6,739 nucleotides of DNA from an uncultured Gammaproteobacteria bacterium (GTDB taxonomy: Bacteria > Pseudomonadota > Gammaproteobacteria > Pseudomonadales > UBA5518): assembly GCA_903921135.1 (NCBI GenBank), contig CAIXOY010000208.1, forward strand, positions 1 through 6,739, given 5' to 3'. A program made the translations under genes and the position numbers. The notes below the pieces were generated by a model. It saw nothing but the letters and a program-made list of their open reading frames with translations. It searched no databases and had not been told where the DNA came from. How positions within the stretch are numbered: position 1 is the first letter of the stretch; the number at the start of each line of letters is the position of its first letter. Shown piece by piece: positions 1 through 5,505 of the stretch.

Positions 1-169
1 CGCGAGCGCCGCGTGCGCGAATCAGAGCCGCCACCTCCTGCGCCCCAGCCTCGTTGATATCCGCGGCCATGACGCTAGCGCCCTCCTCCGCCAGACGGAG
101 CGCACTCGCACGGCCGATACCTGCCGCCGCACCTGTGACCAGACACACCTTGCCATCGAACCGTTTCAT
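1..169 (-). CDS. Short-chain dehydrogenase/reductase (SDR), N-terminal part only
   Basis: This is the first 56 codons of a classical SDR; the gene runs off the left edge, so the catalytic Ser/Tyr/Lys residues are not visible. It begins MKRFDGKVCLVTGAAAGIG, giving beta-strand 1 and the TGxxxGIG nucleotide-binding loop at residues 12-19. Strand 2 ends in Asp37 (VMAADIN), an acidic residue that in classical SDRs binds the adenosine ribose and favours NAD(H) over NADP(H). The family carries out NAD(P)-dependent alcohol/ketone interconversion in the cytoplasm; the substrate cannot be read from this fragment. The ATG at 169 is supported by GGGAG five bases upstream. It lies 29 bp downstream of another SDR gene on the same strand and probably belongs to the same transcript. 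Confidence 0.9.
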   Translation of the reverse strand, partial: MKRFDGKVCLVTGAAAGIGRASALRLAEEGASVMAADINEAGAQEVAALIRARGAR

Positions 170-174
170 AACGT

Positions 175-179
175 CTCCC
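175..179 (-). promoter_or_regulatory. Shine-Dalgarno site of the partial SDR
   Basis: GGGAG on the minus strand, five bases before the ATG at 169. It sits in the 29-bp gap after the preceding SDR's stop codon and fixes the start. The same GGGAG core precedes the SDR at 954 and the LLM gene at 4851. Confidence 0.6.
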
Positions 180-198
180 GGTTTCAAGTGCCGCGCAC

Positions 199-954
199 TC
201 ATTTCATGATCGAATAGCCGCCATCCACCACCAGCGTGTGACCCGACACGAAGCTCGCGGCGGGGCTTGCCAAGAACATCACCGCGTCCGCGATCTCGCG
301 GGGCTCGCCCCAGCGGGCGAGCGGCGTGGCATCGCACACCATCTTGTGCACGCCCGGATCCTCCGCGAAAGGGTTTGTCATCGGTGTCGGAATCGACCCC
401 GGCAAGACCGCATTCACCCGGATACCGCGGGGCGCGAGCGAGACGCAGAAACTGCGCGTCAGTTGCACAATTGCTGCCTTGGCCGCGCCATAGCCATAAA
501 AGTAGGGGCTGCCGAACAGGGACATCTCGGAGGCAAGGTTCACCACCGATGCGCCGCCACGCACACGACTGCCGGCGAGCGCATCCGCGAGCCCTTCGGT
601 CAGATGGAAAACCGCGTTCAGGTTCACGCTGACCGCCGTATCGAAATCGTAAGGCGTGAACGCGCCACCCGTACCGCCAGCGTTGTTCACCAGCACATCG
701 ATGCGCCCCGCAGACGCCGCAACCGCCTGGATGTCCCCACGCTCCGACAAACGCAACTGCAAGTAGCCCGCGTGGGGAGGAAGCGCCTCGTAGCCGGCCG
801 CATCGGGCGCACTGCCGGTGATCAGCACCTGTGCTCCGGCTGCATGGAAGCCCGCAGCGATCGCCGCACCGATACCGCGGGTACCTCCCGTCACCAGCAC
901 GCGAACGCCGCTGAAATCGAAGTGGACCGCGGCCGTGCCCGAGGTGTCGTCCAT
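199..954 (-). CDS. Classical SDR family NADP(H)-type oxidoreductase
   Basis: A 251-residue protein, the usual length for a classical SDR. The Rossmann loop TGGTRGIG is at residues 22-29, the NNAG strand-4 motif at 90-93 and Asn111 at the helix-4 position. The catalytic Ser142, Tyr155 and Lys159 have the standard 13- and 4-residue spacing (YGAAK). The C-terminal FVSGHTLVVDGGY motif is complete. Arg26 in the glycine loop and the absence of an acid after strand 2 (Thr46-Gly-Ser) favour NADP(H). The Asp that usually follows strand 3 is not obvious (LRLSE near 67-71). The family oxidises or reduces secondary alcohols and ketones; the substrate is unknown. The ATG at 954 is chosen because GGGAGA lies five bases upstream and homologous sequence begins just after it. 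The frame stays open far upstream, but that stretch is the antisense of the MDR gene. It is the third gene of the minus-strand set, 86 bp after the MDR gene. Confidence 0.95.
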   Translation of the reverse strand: MDDTSGTAAVHFDFSGVRVLVTGGTRGIGAAIAAGFHAAGAQVLITGSAPDAAGYEALPPHAGYLQLRLSERGDIQAVAASAGRIDVLVNNAGGTGGAFTPYDFDTAVSVNLNAVFHLTEGLADALAGSRVRGGASVVNLASEMSLFGSPYFYGYGAAKAAIVQLTRSFCVSLAPRGIRVNAVLPGSIPTPMTNPFAEDPGVHKMVCDATPLARWGEPREIADAVMFLASPAASFVSGHTLVVDGGYSIMK

Positions 955-959
955 GCCTG

Positions 960-965
960 TCTCCC
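960..965 (-). promoter_or_regulatory. Shine-Dalgarno site that decides the SDR start
   Basis: GGGAGA on the minus strand, five bases before the ATG at 954. The alternative in-frame ATG at 1014 has only CACCCGATCGA before it and no purine-rich site, so 954 is preferred. Confidence 0.6.
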
Positions 966-1040
966 GCCCGTCAACGCCGTGACTGTAGCGATCGCCGGGC
1001 TGTTGTCCCGTCATTCGATCGGGTGAAGGGCGCGAGAGGA

Positions 1041-2069
1041 TCAGCCCGACGCCTCGCGCACGAGCATGACTTTTATCGCTTCGGGGCTGCACTGCGCCCG
1101 GAAAGCCTCTGCGACACGCGCGAGCGGAAACCGGTGCGTCACCAGGGTCTCGCGGTCTACCTGCCCCGTTGCCATGAGGGCGAGCGCCTCGACCAGTTCC
1201 TCCGGGGCATAGCCGTTCGATCCGATGATCTGCGGCTCCTTGTGGATGACGTAGTTGAAATCGATGGACATCCGGCTCTCGAAGGCGCCGAAACAGATGA
1301 TTCGCGCGCCGCGCGTGCTGACGAGACGCAAGGCTGTCTCGAGCGGCGGTGGCCCGGACATGGACGCGATGTACCCCGCGCAGTCGAACACCACGCCGAT
1401 GCGGGCCGAGCGACCGCGGTAGTCGTTCTCTTCTCCGCAAATGGCGGCCACCTGTTCGAAGACATCGCCTGCGGCCGCGTTCACCGCGTGGGTGGCACCG
1501 AGTGCGAGCGCTGCATCGAGCCTCGGCTGATGGACGTCAATGGCGATCAGTTTTCCGGGCAACACGCCCTTTGCGCGCAAGCACTGGATTACACCGAGAC
1601 CGATGATGCCCACGCCAAACACGACCACGTTCTCGCCGGTCGCGATACCGGCCTTGCGCACCATCTGCAGCGCATCGGCCAAGGGCTCGGTAGTAGCGGC
1701 CGCCACCATGCTCACGGTCCCGGGCACGCGCACCAACTGGAAGGGATTGACCGGCACCGTGACGACATCCGCCATCCCGCCGCCCTGACCGGTGACACCG
1801 ACGACCCGCTCACCGATCTGCCAGCCGGCGACACCTTCGCCCACCTCCACGATGCGCCCGGCGAACTCGTGACCGGGAACGTGGTAGCCCTCGGGCGTGG
1901 TGCGCGAGAGCAGATCGCGGTGCATGCCGTTGCGGTACATATGCAGATCCGACCCGCAAATGCCGCAGGCTTCGACCGCCACCAGCACCTCGCCCTCGCC
2001 GGGACCGGGCCGTGTGGCGTCGTCCCGGGCGCTGATCCGCCCGGGTCCTATGAAGTCGGCGGCGCGCAT
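1041..2069 (-). CDS. Zinc-type medium-chain alcohol dehydrogenase (MDR) lacking the structural-zinc lobe
   Basis: A 342-residue cytoplasmic MDR dehydrogenase of the threonine/sorbitol dehydrogenase-like branch; it would oxidise an alcohol to a ketone or aldehyde, or the reverse. The GroES-like catalytic domain (about 1-125) carries CGICGSD with catalytic-zinc ligand Cys38, then PGHEFAG with His67 and Glu68, and TTEPLADA with Glu128 as the likely third zinc position. The cofactor domain has GVGIIG at 152-157 and Asp178 after strand 2 (IAIDVHQ), which favours NAD(H). The four-cysteine structural zinc loop expected after GERVV (86-90) is absent; the chain passes directly to VGVTGQGGGMADVV. The N-terminus (MRAADFIGPGRI) matches the family's usual start. 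Seven bases separate this ATG from the stop of the upstream SnoaL-like gene. No strong Shine-Dalgarno is seen, so translation is probably coupled. Confidence 0.94.
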   Translation of the reverse strand: MRAADFIGPGRISARDDATRPGPGEGEVLVAVEACGICGSDLHMYRNGMHRDLLSRTTPEGYHVPGHEFAGRIVEVGEGVAGWQIGERVVGVTGQGGGMADVVTVPVNPFQLVRVPGTVSMVAAATTEPLADALQMVRKAGIATGENVVVFGVGIIGLGVIQCLRAKGVLPGKLIAIDVHQPRLDAALALGATHAVNAAAGDVFEQVAAICGEENDYRGRSARIGVVFDCAGYIASMSGPPPLETALRLVSTRGARIICFGAFESRMSIDFNYVIHKEPQIIGSNGYAPEELVEALALMATGQVDRETLVTHRFPLARVAEAFRAQCSPEAIKVMLVREASG

Positions 2070-2076
2070 GCTGCGC

Positions 2077-2577
2077 TCAGCCCGGCCTTAGCCAGTCGGG
2101 CGCATCGTGACCCGCGTGGCGGGGGAAGGCCTGCGGCAGGCCGCCCATGCCGAGGATGGCAGCGTTCCCCGACCACCACACGGCGTTGCCCGTGCGGCGC
2201 GTGATCCGCCAGCCGGCAGGGGTTCGGCGAAGTTCGTCGTTGTACCAGGCACCGATCAGCAAAGACGCATCCGGAGCGGCTGCGTTCAGGATGTGCTGCG
2301 CGACGAGATAGCTGCGCGCCTGCGCCACATCACCCTCGACGCGCAGCAAGGGCGCGTTCGCGACGTGATGCGTGGCATCAAGTGCACCCAGACCGGCGCG
2401 GCAGGCTGCCTGATAGCCGGCCAGATCCACCGTGCCGACGCCGGGAATATCGATGGCGGCCTCGGGCACGAACACCTGCTCCAGAAGATGCAGGGCGCGG
2501 GAATCGAGCGCTACCGGGTAGAGCAGGAGCACTTGCTGGATCTCGTGGATATCGGCGAGTTGCTGAAGCGTCGTCAT
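2077..2577 (-). CDS. SnoaL-like (SnoaL_4, NTF2-fold) protein, candidate dehydratase or isomerase
   Basis: A 166-residue protein with the alpha+beta-barrel pattern of the SnoaL_4 group. It has an N-terminal helix (LADIHEIQQVLLLYPVALD), a second helix ending LEQVFVPEA, a helix near 52-66, the THHVAN strand at 69-74, and a C-terminal sheet with the LLRVEGD, YLVAQHIL and GWRITRR segments. Tyr20, Asp25, His70/His71 and His95 fall where scytalone dehydratase and bile-acid 7-alpha-dehydratase BaiE keep active-site residues (in BaiE the Tyr and Asp are also five apart). Enzymatic dehydration or isomerisation of a hydroxy-ketone is therefore plausible, but this family also includes non-enzymes. It is the first gene of the minus-strand set, seven bases ahead of the MDR dehydrogenase. 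The ATG at 2577 is chosen because AGGAAG lies seven bases upstream; a longer in-frame start at 2658 would add a sequence unlike the family. Confidence 0.88.
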   Translation of the reverse strand: MTTLQQLADIHEIQQVLLLYPVALDSRALHLLEQVFVPEAAIDIPGVGTVDLAGYQAACRAGLGALDATHHVANAPLLRVEGDVAQARSYLVAQHILNAAAPDASLLIGAWYNDELRRTPAGWRITRRTGNAVWWSGNAAILGMGGLPQAFPRHAGHDAPDWLRPG

Positions 2578-2579
2578 GG

Positions 2580-2592
2580 TCAGGCTTCCTGA
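2580..2592 (-). repeat. Small inverted repeat enclosing the SnoaL-like gene's ribosome-binding site
   Basis: TCAGG-CTT-CCTGA is a perfect 5-bp inverted repeat with a 3-base centre. Read on the minus strand it contains the Shine-Dalgarno AGGAAG (2585-2590), seven bases before the ATG at 2577. It could be a small hairpin covering the ribosome-binding site or half of an operator, but a dyad this short can occur by chance. Confidence 0.45.
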
Positions 2593-2717
2593 GAGCGGAA
2601 ATGGAGGGATGCTCGGGATCGTGGCGCAACGGCGCATCATCCGATCGCATGAGCACACGCCGGGGCGACGGCAGTGTACTCTTCCCGCAGCGGCCCACGG
2701 GCTTGCTCACCATAACC

Positions 2718-2724
2718 AGAAGGA
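2718..2724 (+). promoter_or_regulatory. Shine-Dalgarno site of the MFS transporter
   Basis: AGAAGGA, eight bases before the ATG at 2733. It decides this start over the in-frame ATG at 2649, which has no purine-rich site and would add about 28 residues unlike a transporter N-terminus. Confidence 0.7.
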
Positions 2725-2732
2725 CATCCGCG

Positions 2733-3977
2733 ATGGTTCCCGGCGACTCCGGATCAGGCCCTGTCTCCGCCACTCGGGGATTTCTCGGCTGGCGCATGAT
2801 CGCGCTGGGTTTCCTGGCGGCAAACCTCGCGATCGGGCTCACCTTCGGCACCTTCGGGGTGCTGATCAAGCCGGTGGCAGCCGAACTCGGGGCTAGCCGG
2901 GGACTCGCCTCCTTCGGTATCGCCGTGATCCTGCTCCTGATGGGTATAGCAGGCCCGGTTCTGGGCATAGCGTTCAGACATGTGCGCATCCGCAGCGTGA
3001 TGATCGGCGGGGCCGTGCTGATGGCCGGAGGCTTCCTGCTGGCAGCGCGCGCACAGTCTTTCACGGTGTTCATGCTGGGTTACAGCATCATCGGCGGAGC
3101 GGGATGCGCAATGCTGGGGATCATCCCGGCCTCCACCTTGATGGCGAACTGGTTCGTCGCGAAGCGCGGGATGGCGCTTGGCATTATCAGCGTGCCCCTG
3201 CTGGTCGCGGCGGCACCGCCTGTTGCTGCCTGGCTCGCCGAGTCGCGCGACTGGCGTTTCGCTCTGACGGCGCAGGCGGGTGTGCTGCTGTTGCTGCTGC
3301 CGCTGCTGTGGCTGGTCGTCGACCGCCCGGAGGACGTGGGGCAGTCCCCGCTGGGCGGGGCGCAACCACACACGGGCGCTCTCGCCTCACAGCCGGCTGC
3401 CGCGGGTTACGGTCGGTTGCTGGGGGACAGGTATTTCTGGGGCATCCTGATCAGTGCGGGCCTGATCACCACCGGTGGCATCGTGATCGTGAGCCACCTG
3501 GTGCCCTTCGCGACCGACAGCGGCATCTCGCCCACCAAGGCAGCGGCCCTGCTCAGCGTGAACGGCACCGCATCGATGGTGGGTGCGCTGATGTGCGGCA
3601 TCATCGCCGACCGCATTGGCGCGCGTCTCACGGTGGGCATGATCGGTGTGGCACTGGCGGTGCTCTGGAGCCTGTTGCTCGCATTTCCGCGCTACGAGGT
3701 GATCGTGATCCTGCTGATAGGCATTGGCCCCTGCAGCGGAGGCCTGCACCCGGCCTTCGCCACCTTGCTCGCCAACGCCTTCGGGCGGGAGTCCTTTGCC
3801 GCGGCACTGGGTCTCGCAACGCTGCTGATGCTGCCCTTCACGTTCTTTGCGGCACCGCTGGCTGGCGCCATCTACGACACGACAGGCTCCTACAGCACCG
3901 CCTTCATGCTCGAGATCGGCGCCTTCACGGCGGCGGCCGCAATAGTGCTGGGGCTATTCGCACGCCGGCCACGGTGA
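2733..3977 (+). CDS. MFS transporter, monocarboxylate-porter (MCT/OFA)-like
   Basis: A 414-residue inner-membrane protein with twelve hydrophobic segments at roughly 20-43, 58-80, 88-105, 111-135, 146-168, 176-196, 235-258, 267-290, 298-318, 321-345, 352-380 and 386-409. A hydrophilic loop (about 197-233) separates the two six-helix halves. NWFVAKRGMALGI at 139-151, between helices 4 and 5, matches the WFxxkRGxAxGI signature of monocarboxylate porters and oxalate/formate antiporter relatives. The second half has the MFS loop motif GxxADRxGxR at 289-298. Proton-coupled uptake of an organic anion is the family expectation; the substrate is not deducible. The gene diverges from the minus-strand catabolic set and may import its substrate. 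Its stop lies 4 bp from the stop of the converging LLM gene. The protein appears complete. Confidence 0.93.
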   Translation: MVPGDSGSGPVSATRGFLGWRMIALGFLAANLAIGLTFGTFGVLIKPVAAELGASRGLASFGIAVILLLMGIAGPVLGIAFRHVRIRSVMIGGAVLMAGGFLLAARAQSFTVFMLGYSIIGGAGCAMLGIIPASTLMANWFVAKRGMALGIISVPLLVAAAPPVAAWLAESRDWRFALTAQAGVLLLLLPLLWLVVDRPEDVGQSPLGGAQPHTGALASQPAAAGYGRLLGDRYFWGILISAGLITTGGIVIVSHLVPFATDSGISPTKAAALLSVNGTASMVGALMCGIIADRIGARLTVGMIGVALAVLWSLLLAFPRYEVIVILLIGIGPCSGGLHPAFATLLANAFGRESFAAALGLATLLMLPFTFFAAPLAGAIYDTTGSYSTAFMLEIGAFTAAAAIVLGLFARRPR

Positions 3978-3981
3978 TCGC

Positions 3982-4851
3982 TCAGATTTTGGCAATCACG
4001 TCGTCGGCAAAGCGTTTTATCCCGTCGATTTTTTTCTCCACCGGCGAGTGCAGGTTCACTCCGTAATAGATCCACGGCATCGTGGAGACAACGGTCACAC
4101 CCATGTCGCGCATGGCACGATACCCGTCCGCGCCCCATGCATCGCTGCAGCCGAAGGACAGGATCTCGAAGGGATCGGCCGCACGGCCAGCATCCGCGCG
4201 ATACCCGCGGACGCGGGCGATCAGGGCTTCGAGCTCCGCAAGGGTGTGCAGATCAGCGATCCACCCGTCATGGCGGGCAGCGCGCTTGAGCGCCGGCGTC
4301 GAGAAGCCACCCACGTAAACCGGAATGGGCGCGGAAGGCGCGGGCCGCATCTTCAATGGCGCGAAGTCGTAGAACTCCCCGTGGTGTTCCACCCAGTCGC
4401 CCGTCCAGAGCTTCTGCATCACCTCGATCATCTCATCGGCGCGCGCGCCGCGACGCGCAAACTCCTGCCCACCCGCCGCGAACTCTTCCGGCATCCAGCC
4501 CATACCGATGCCAAGGCGTACACGGTTGCCCGTGAACTCCGCAGCAGAGCCCATGATCTTGGCCACGTGGAAGGGATTACGCGCGGGCAACACGTAAATG
4601 CTGGTGTAGAACCAGAGCTTGCGCGTGGCAGCCGCCATCGCCACGGAGGCGAGCCAGGGATCGGGAAAGGGGTCGTCGTCGGTGAAGCGGGGCACGCCGT
4701 CAGGGGTGTAGGGATAGGGAACCGATAGCTCCTGCGGATAGATCAGGTGATCCGGCAGGGTAATCGCCGAGAAACCGTTTTCCTCAGCGGCAACCGCGAG
4801 CGGCACGTAATCGGGTGACTGGCTGAAGGCGATGGAAATGCCGAACTGCAT
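3982..4851 (-). CDS. Luciferase-like (LLM class) flavin- or F420-dependent oxidoreductase
   Basis: A 289-residue TIM-barrel protein of the bacterial luciferase-like superfamily, resembling the group annotated as probable F420-dependent oxidoreductases. Recognisable parts are strand 1 (MQFGISIAFS), LAVAAEENGFSAITLPDHL (19-36), the KLWFYTSIYVLPARNPFHVAK segment (78-98), LGIGMGWMPEEFAAGG (113-128), LWTGDWVEHHGEFYDF (148-163) and IPVYVGG (176-182) with a C-terminal barrel closure. Members use reduced FMN with O2 for monooxygenation, or F420 for hydride transfer; the sequence does not settle which. The ATG at 4851 is preferred because GGGAG lies six bases upstream. The in-frame ATG at 4869 has no such site and adds only six residues before the first strand. 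It is divergent from the second SnoaL-like gene and convergent with the MFS gene. Confidence 0.92.
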   Translation of the reverse strand: MQFGISIAFSQSPDYVPLAVAAEENGFSAITLPDHLIYPQELSVPYPYTPDGVPRFTDDDPFPDPWLASVAMAAATRKLWFYTSIYVLPARNPFHVAKIMGSAAEFTGNRVRLGIGMGWMPEEFAAGGQEFARRGARADEMIEVMQKLWTGDWVEHHGEFYDFAPLKMRPAPSAPIPVYVGGFSTPALKRAARHDGWIADLHTLAELEALIARVRGYRADAGRAADPFEILSFGCSDAWGADGYRAMRDMGVTVVSTMPWIYYGVNLHSPVEKKIDGIKRFADDVIAKI

Positions 4852-4857
4852 GCGGGG

Positions 4858-4862
4858 CTCCC
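4858..4862 (-). promoter_or_regulatory. Shine-Dalgarno site that decides the LLM start
   Basis: GGGAG on the minus strand, six bases before the ATG at 4851. The sequence before the alternative ATG at 4869 (GGCCCTCCAGCGTC) is pyrimidine-rich and does not look like a ribosome-binding site. Confidence 0.55.
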
Positions 4863-4945
4863 GGGACATGGACGCTGGAGGGCCGGAACTCTATCCCAGC
4901 GCGGCATCCGCTGCACCCCACCCGGGGCACCAATCCATGTGGGCA

Positions 4946-4992
4946 GGCGGATCACCCGCCCGGATGATCCCCGGTGTGATCCCTCACGGGAT
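4946..4992. repeat. Cluster of nested GGAT/ATCC inverted repeats
   Basis: Four overlapping dyads lie within 47 bp: GGCGG-ATCAC-CCGCC (4946-4960), GGATCAC to GTGATCC (4949-4982), GGATGATCC (4962-4970) and ATCCC-TCAC-GGGAT (4979-4992). The arms are only 4-7 bp, so chance is possible for any one of them. Their concentration in a divergent intergenic gap is the reason to mark the region as a candidate operator. Confidence 0.4.
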
Positions 4993-5025
4993 ACTGGGGC
5001 ACCGAGCACGCCACGGAATGCCCCG

Positions 5026-5502
5026 ATGAACGACACAGACGCCCTGCGCAGGCTTCTTGATCTCGAGAGTATCCGCACCCTCAAGCACCGGTACATCCGC
5101 TGCATGACGCAATCGCGCTGGGACGAGATGGAGACCTTGCTGACACCCGATGTGAAGACCGCCTATTCCGACGGCAAGTACAGCTTCGACAACCGGGCCG
5201 ACCTGATGGCCTTCCTGCGCGGCGCGCACGACGCCTCGCAGACCCACGTGCTGGGCTACTGGCACGTCACGATGCCGGAGATCGAGATCCTGTCGCACAC
5301 AGAAGCCACCGGTATCTGGGCGATGTACCACTTCTATCTGGACAAACCGGCCCTGCAGCAGCAGGAAATGTTTGCCTACTACGAAGACCGCTATCTGAAA
5401 GTGGGTGAGCGATGGCTGATCTCGGCCACCGGCTACCGGCGTGTCATGGAGCAGACATTCTCTCGGCGTGACCTGCCGAGCATGGAGCTGCTCGCGGGCT
5501 GA
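5026..5502 (+). CDS. Second SnoaL-like (NTF2-fold) protein, catalytic Asp position not conserved
   Basis: A 158-residue SnoaL_4-type protein. The N-terminal helices LLDLESIRTLKHRYIRCM (10-27) and WDEMETLLTPDV (32-43) are followed by DLMAFLRGAH (59-68), THVLGYWHV (73-81), the long barrel strands EATGIWAMYHFYLD (93-106) and QEMFAYYEDRYLKVGERW (113-130), and ISATGYRRV (132-140). Tyr23 aligns with Tyr20 of the SnoaL-like protein at 2077-2577, but the position five residues later is Thr28 instead of Asp. His74 and His102 are retained. It may act on a different reaction or be a binding protein. The ATG at 5026 is chosen by alignment with the family; only a weak GGAA (5015-5018) lies seven bases upstream. 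It is divergent from the LLM gene and ends 3 bp before the stop of the LuxR-type gene. Confidence 0.88.
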   Translation: MNDTDALRRLLDLESIRTLKHRYIRCMTQSRWDEMETLLTPDVKTAYSDGKYSFDNRADLMAFLRGAHDASQTHVLGYWHVTMPEIEILSHTEATGIWAMYHFYLDKPALQQQEMFAYYEDRYLKVGERWLISATGYRRVMEQTFSRRDLPSMELLAG

Positions 5503-5505
5503 AAC

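Larger units (their letters stand above)
2578..2732. promoter_or_regulatory. Divergent control region between SnoaL-like gene and MFS transporter
   Basis: A 155-bp non-coding stretch between two diverging starts, so it should carry promoters for the minus-strand enzyme genes and for the plus-strand transporter. No convincing sigma-70 pair is visible. The best plus-strand -10-like hexamer, TGTACT at 2675-2680, lacks a properly spaced -35. It contains the perfect dyad TCAGG-CTT-CCTGA at 2580-2592 and a direct repeat GGGAT-N4-GGGAT at 2606-2619, either of which could be a protein site. The regulatory role follows from gene arrangement, not from a recognised motif. Confidence 0.6.
4852..5025. promoter_or_regulatory. 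Divergent control region between LLM gene and second SnoaL-like gene
   Basis: A 174-bp non-coding gap between two diverging starts. No clear sigma-70 hexamers are visible. The 4946-4992 part is crowded with GGAT/ATCC elements in both orientations. They include GGATCAC (4949-4955) inverted against GTGATCC (4976-4982), the palindrome GGATGATCC (4962-4970), ATCCC-TCAC-GGGAT (4979-4992) and GGCGG-N5-CCGCC (4946-4960). This looks like operator-type sequence, but no known regulator site is recognised. Confidence 0.55.

Noticed and set aside
988..995. GCGATCGC palindrome in the 86-bp gap between MDR and SDR genes
   Set aside because: A single 8-bp GC-rich palindrome is expected by chance at this composition, and nothing else near it suggests a site or promoter.
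238..1026. Long plus-strand open frame opposite the SDR
   Set aside because: The product is Arg/His-rich with low-information sequence and no family resemblance, while the minus strand carries a complete SDR.
955..1440. N-terminal extension of the SDR that would overlap the MDR gene
   Set aside because: The frame is open but the translated extension resembles no SDR, no ribosome-binding site precedes the earlier starts, and GGGAGA sits correctly before the ATG at 954.
1023..2204. Long plus-strand open frame opposite the MDR dehydrogenase
   Set aside because: The translation is rich in Arg, His, Asp and Ala with no recognisable domain, and it lies entirely opposite genes with clear motifs; it is a codon-bias artefact of GC-rich DNA.
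2382..2732. Longer start for the MFS transporter
   Set aside because: Upstream residues are hydrophilic and overlap the SnoaL-like gene on the other strand; AGAAGGA precedes the ATG at 2733.
3960..3990. Rho-independent terminator between the MFS and LLM genes
   Set aside because: The T-run near 3987 has no GC-rich stem beside it in the proper orientation, and the gap between stops is only 4 bp.
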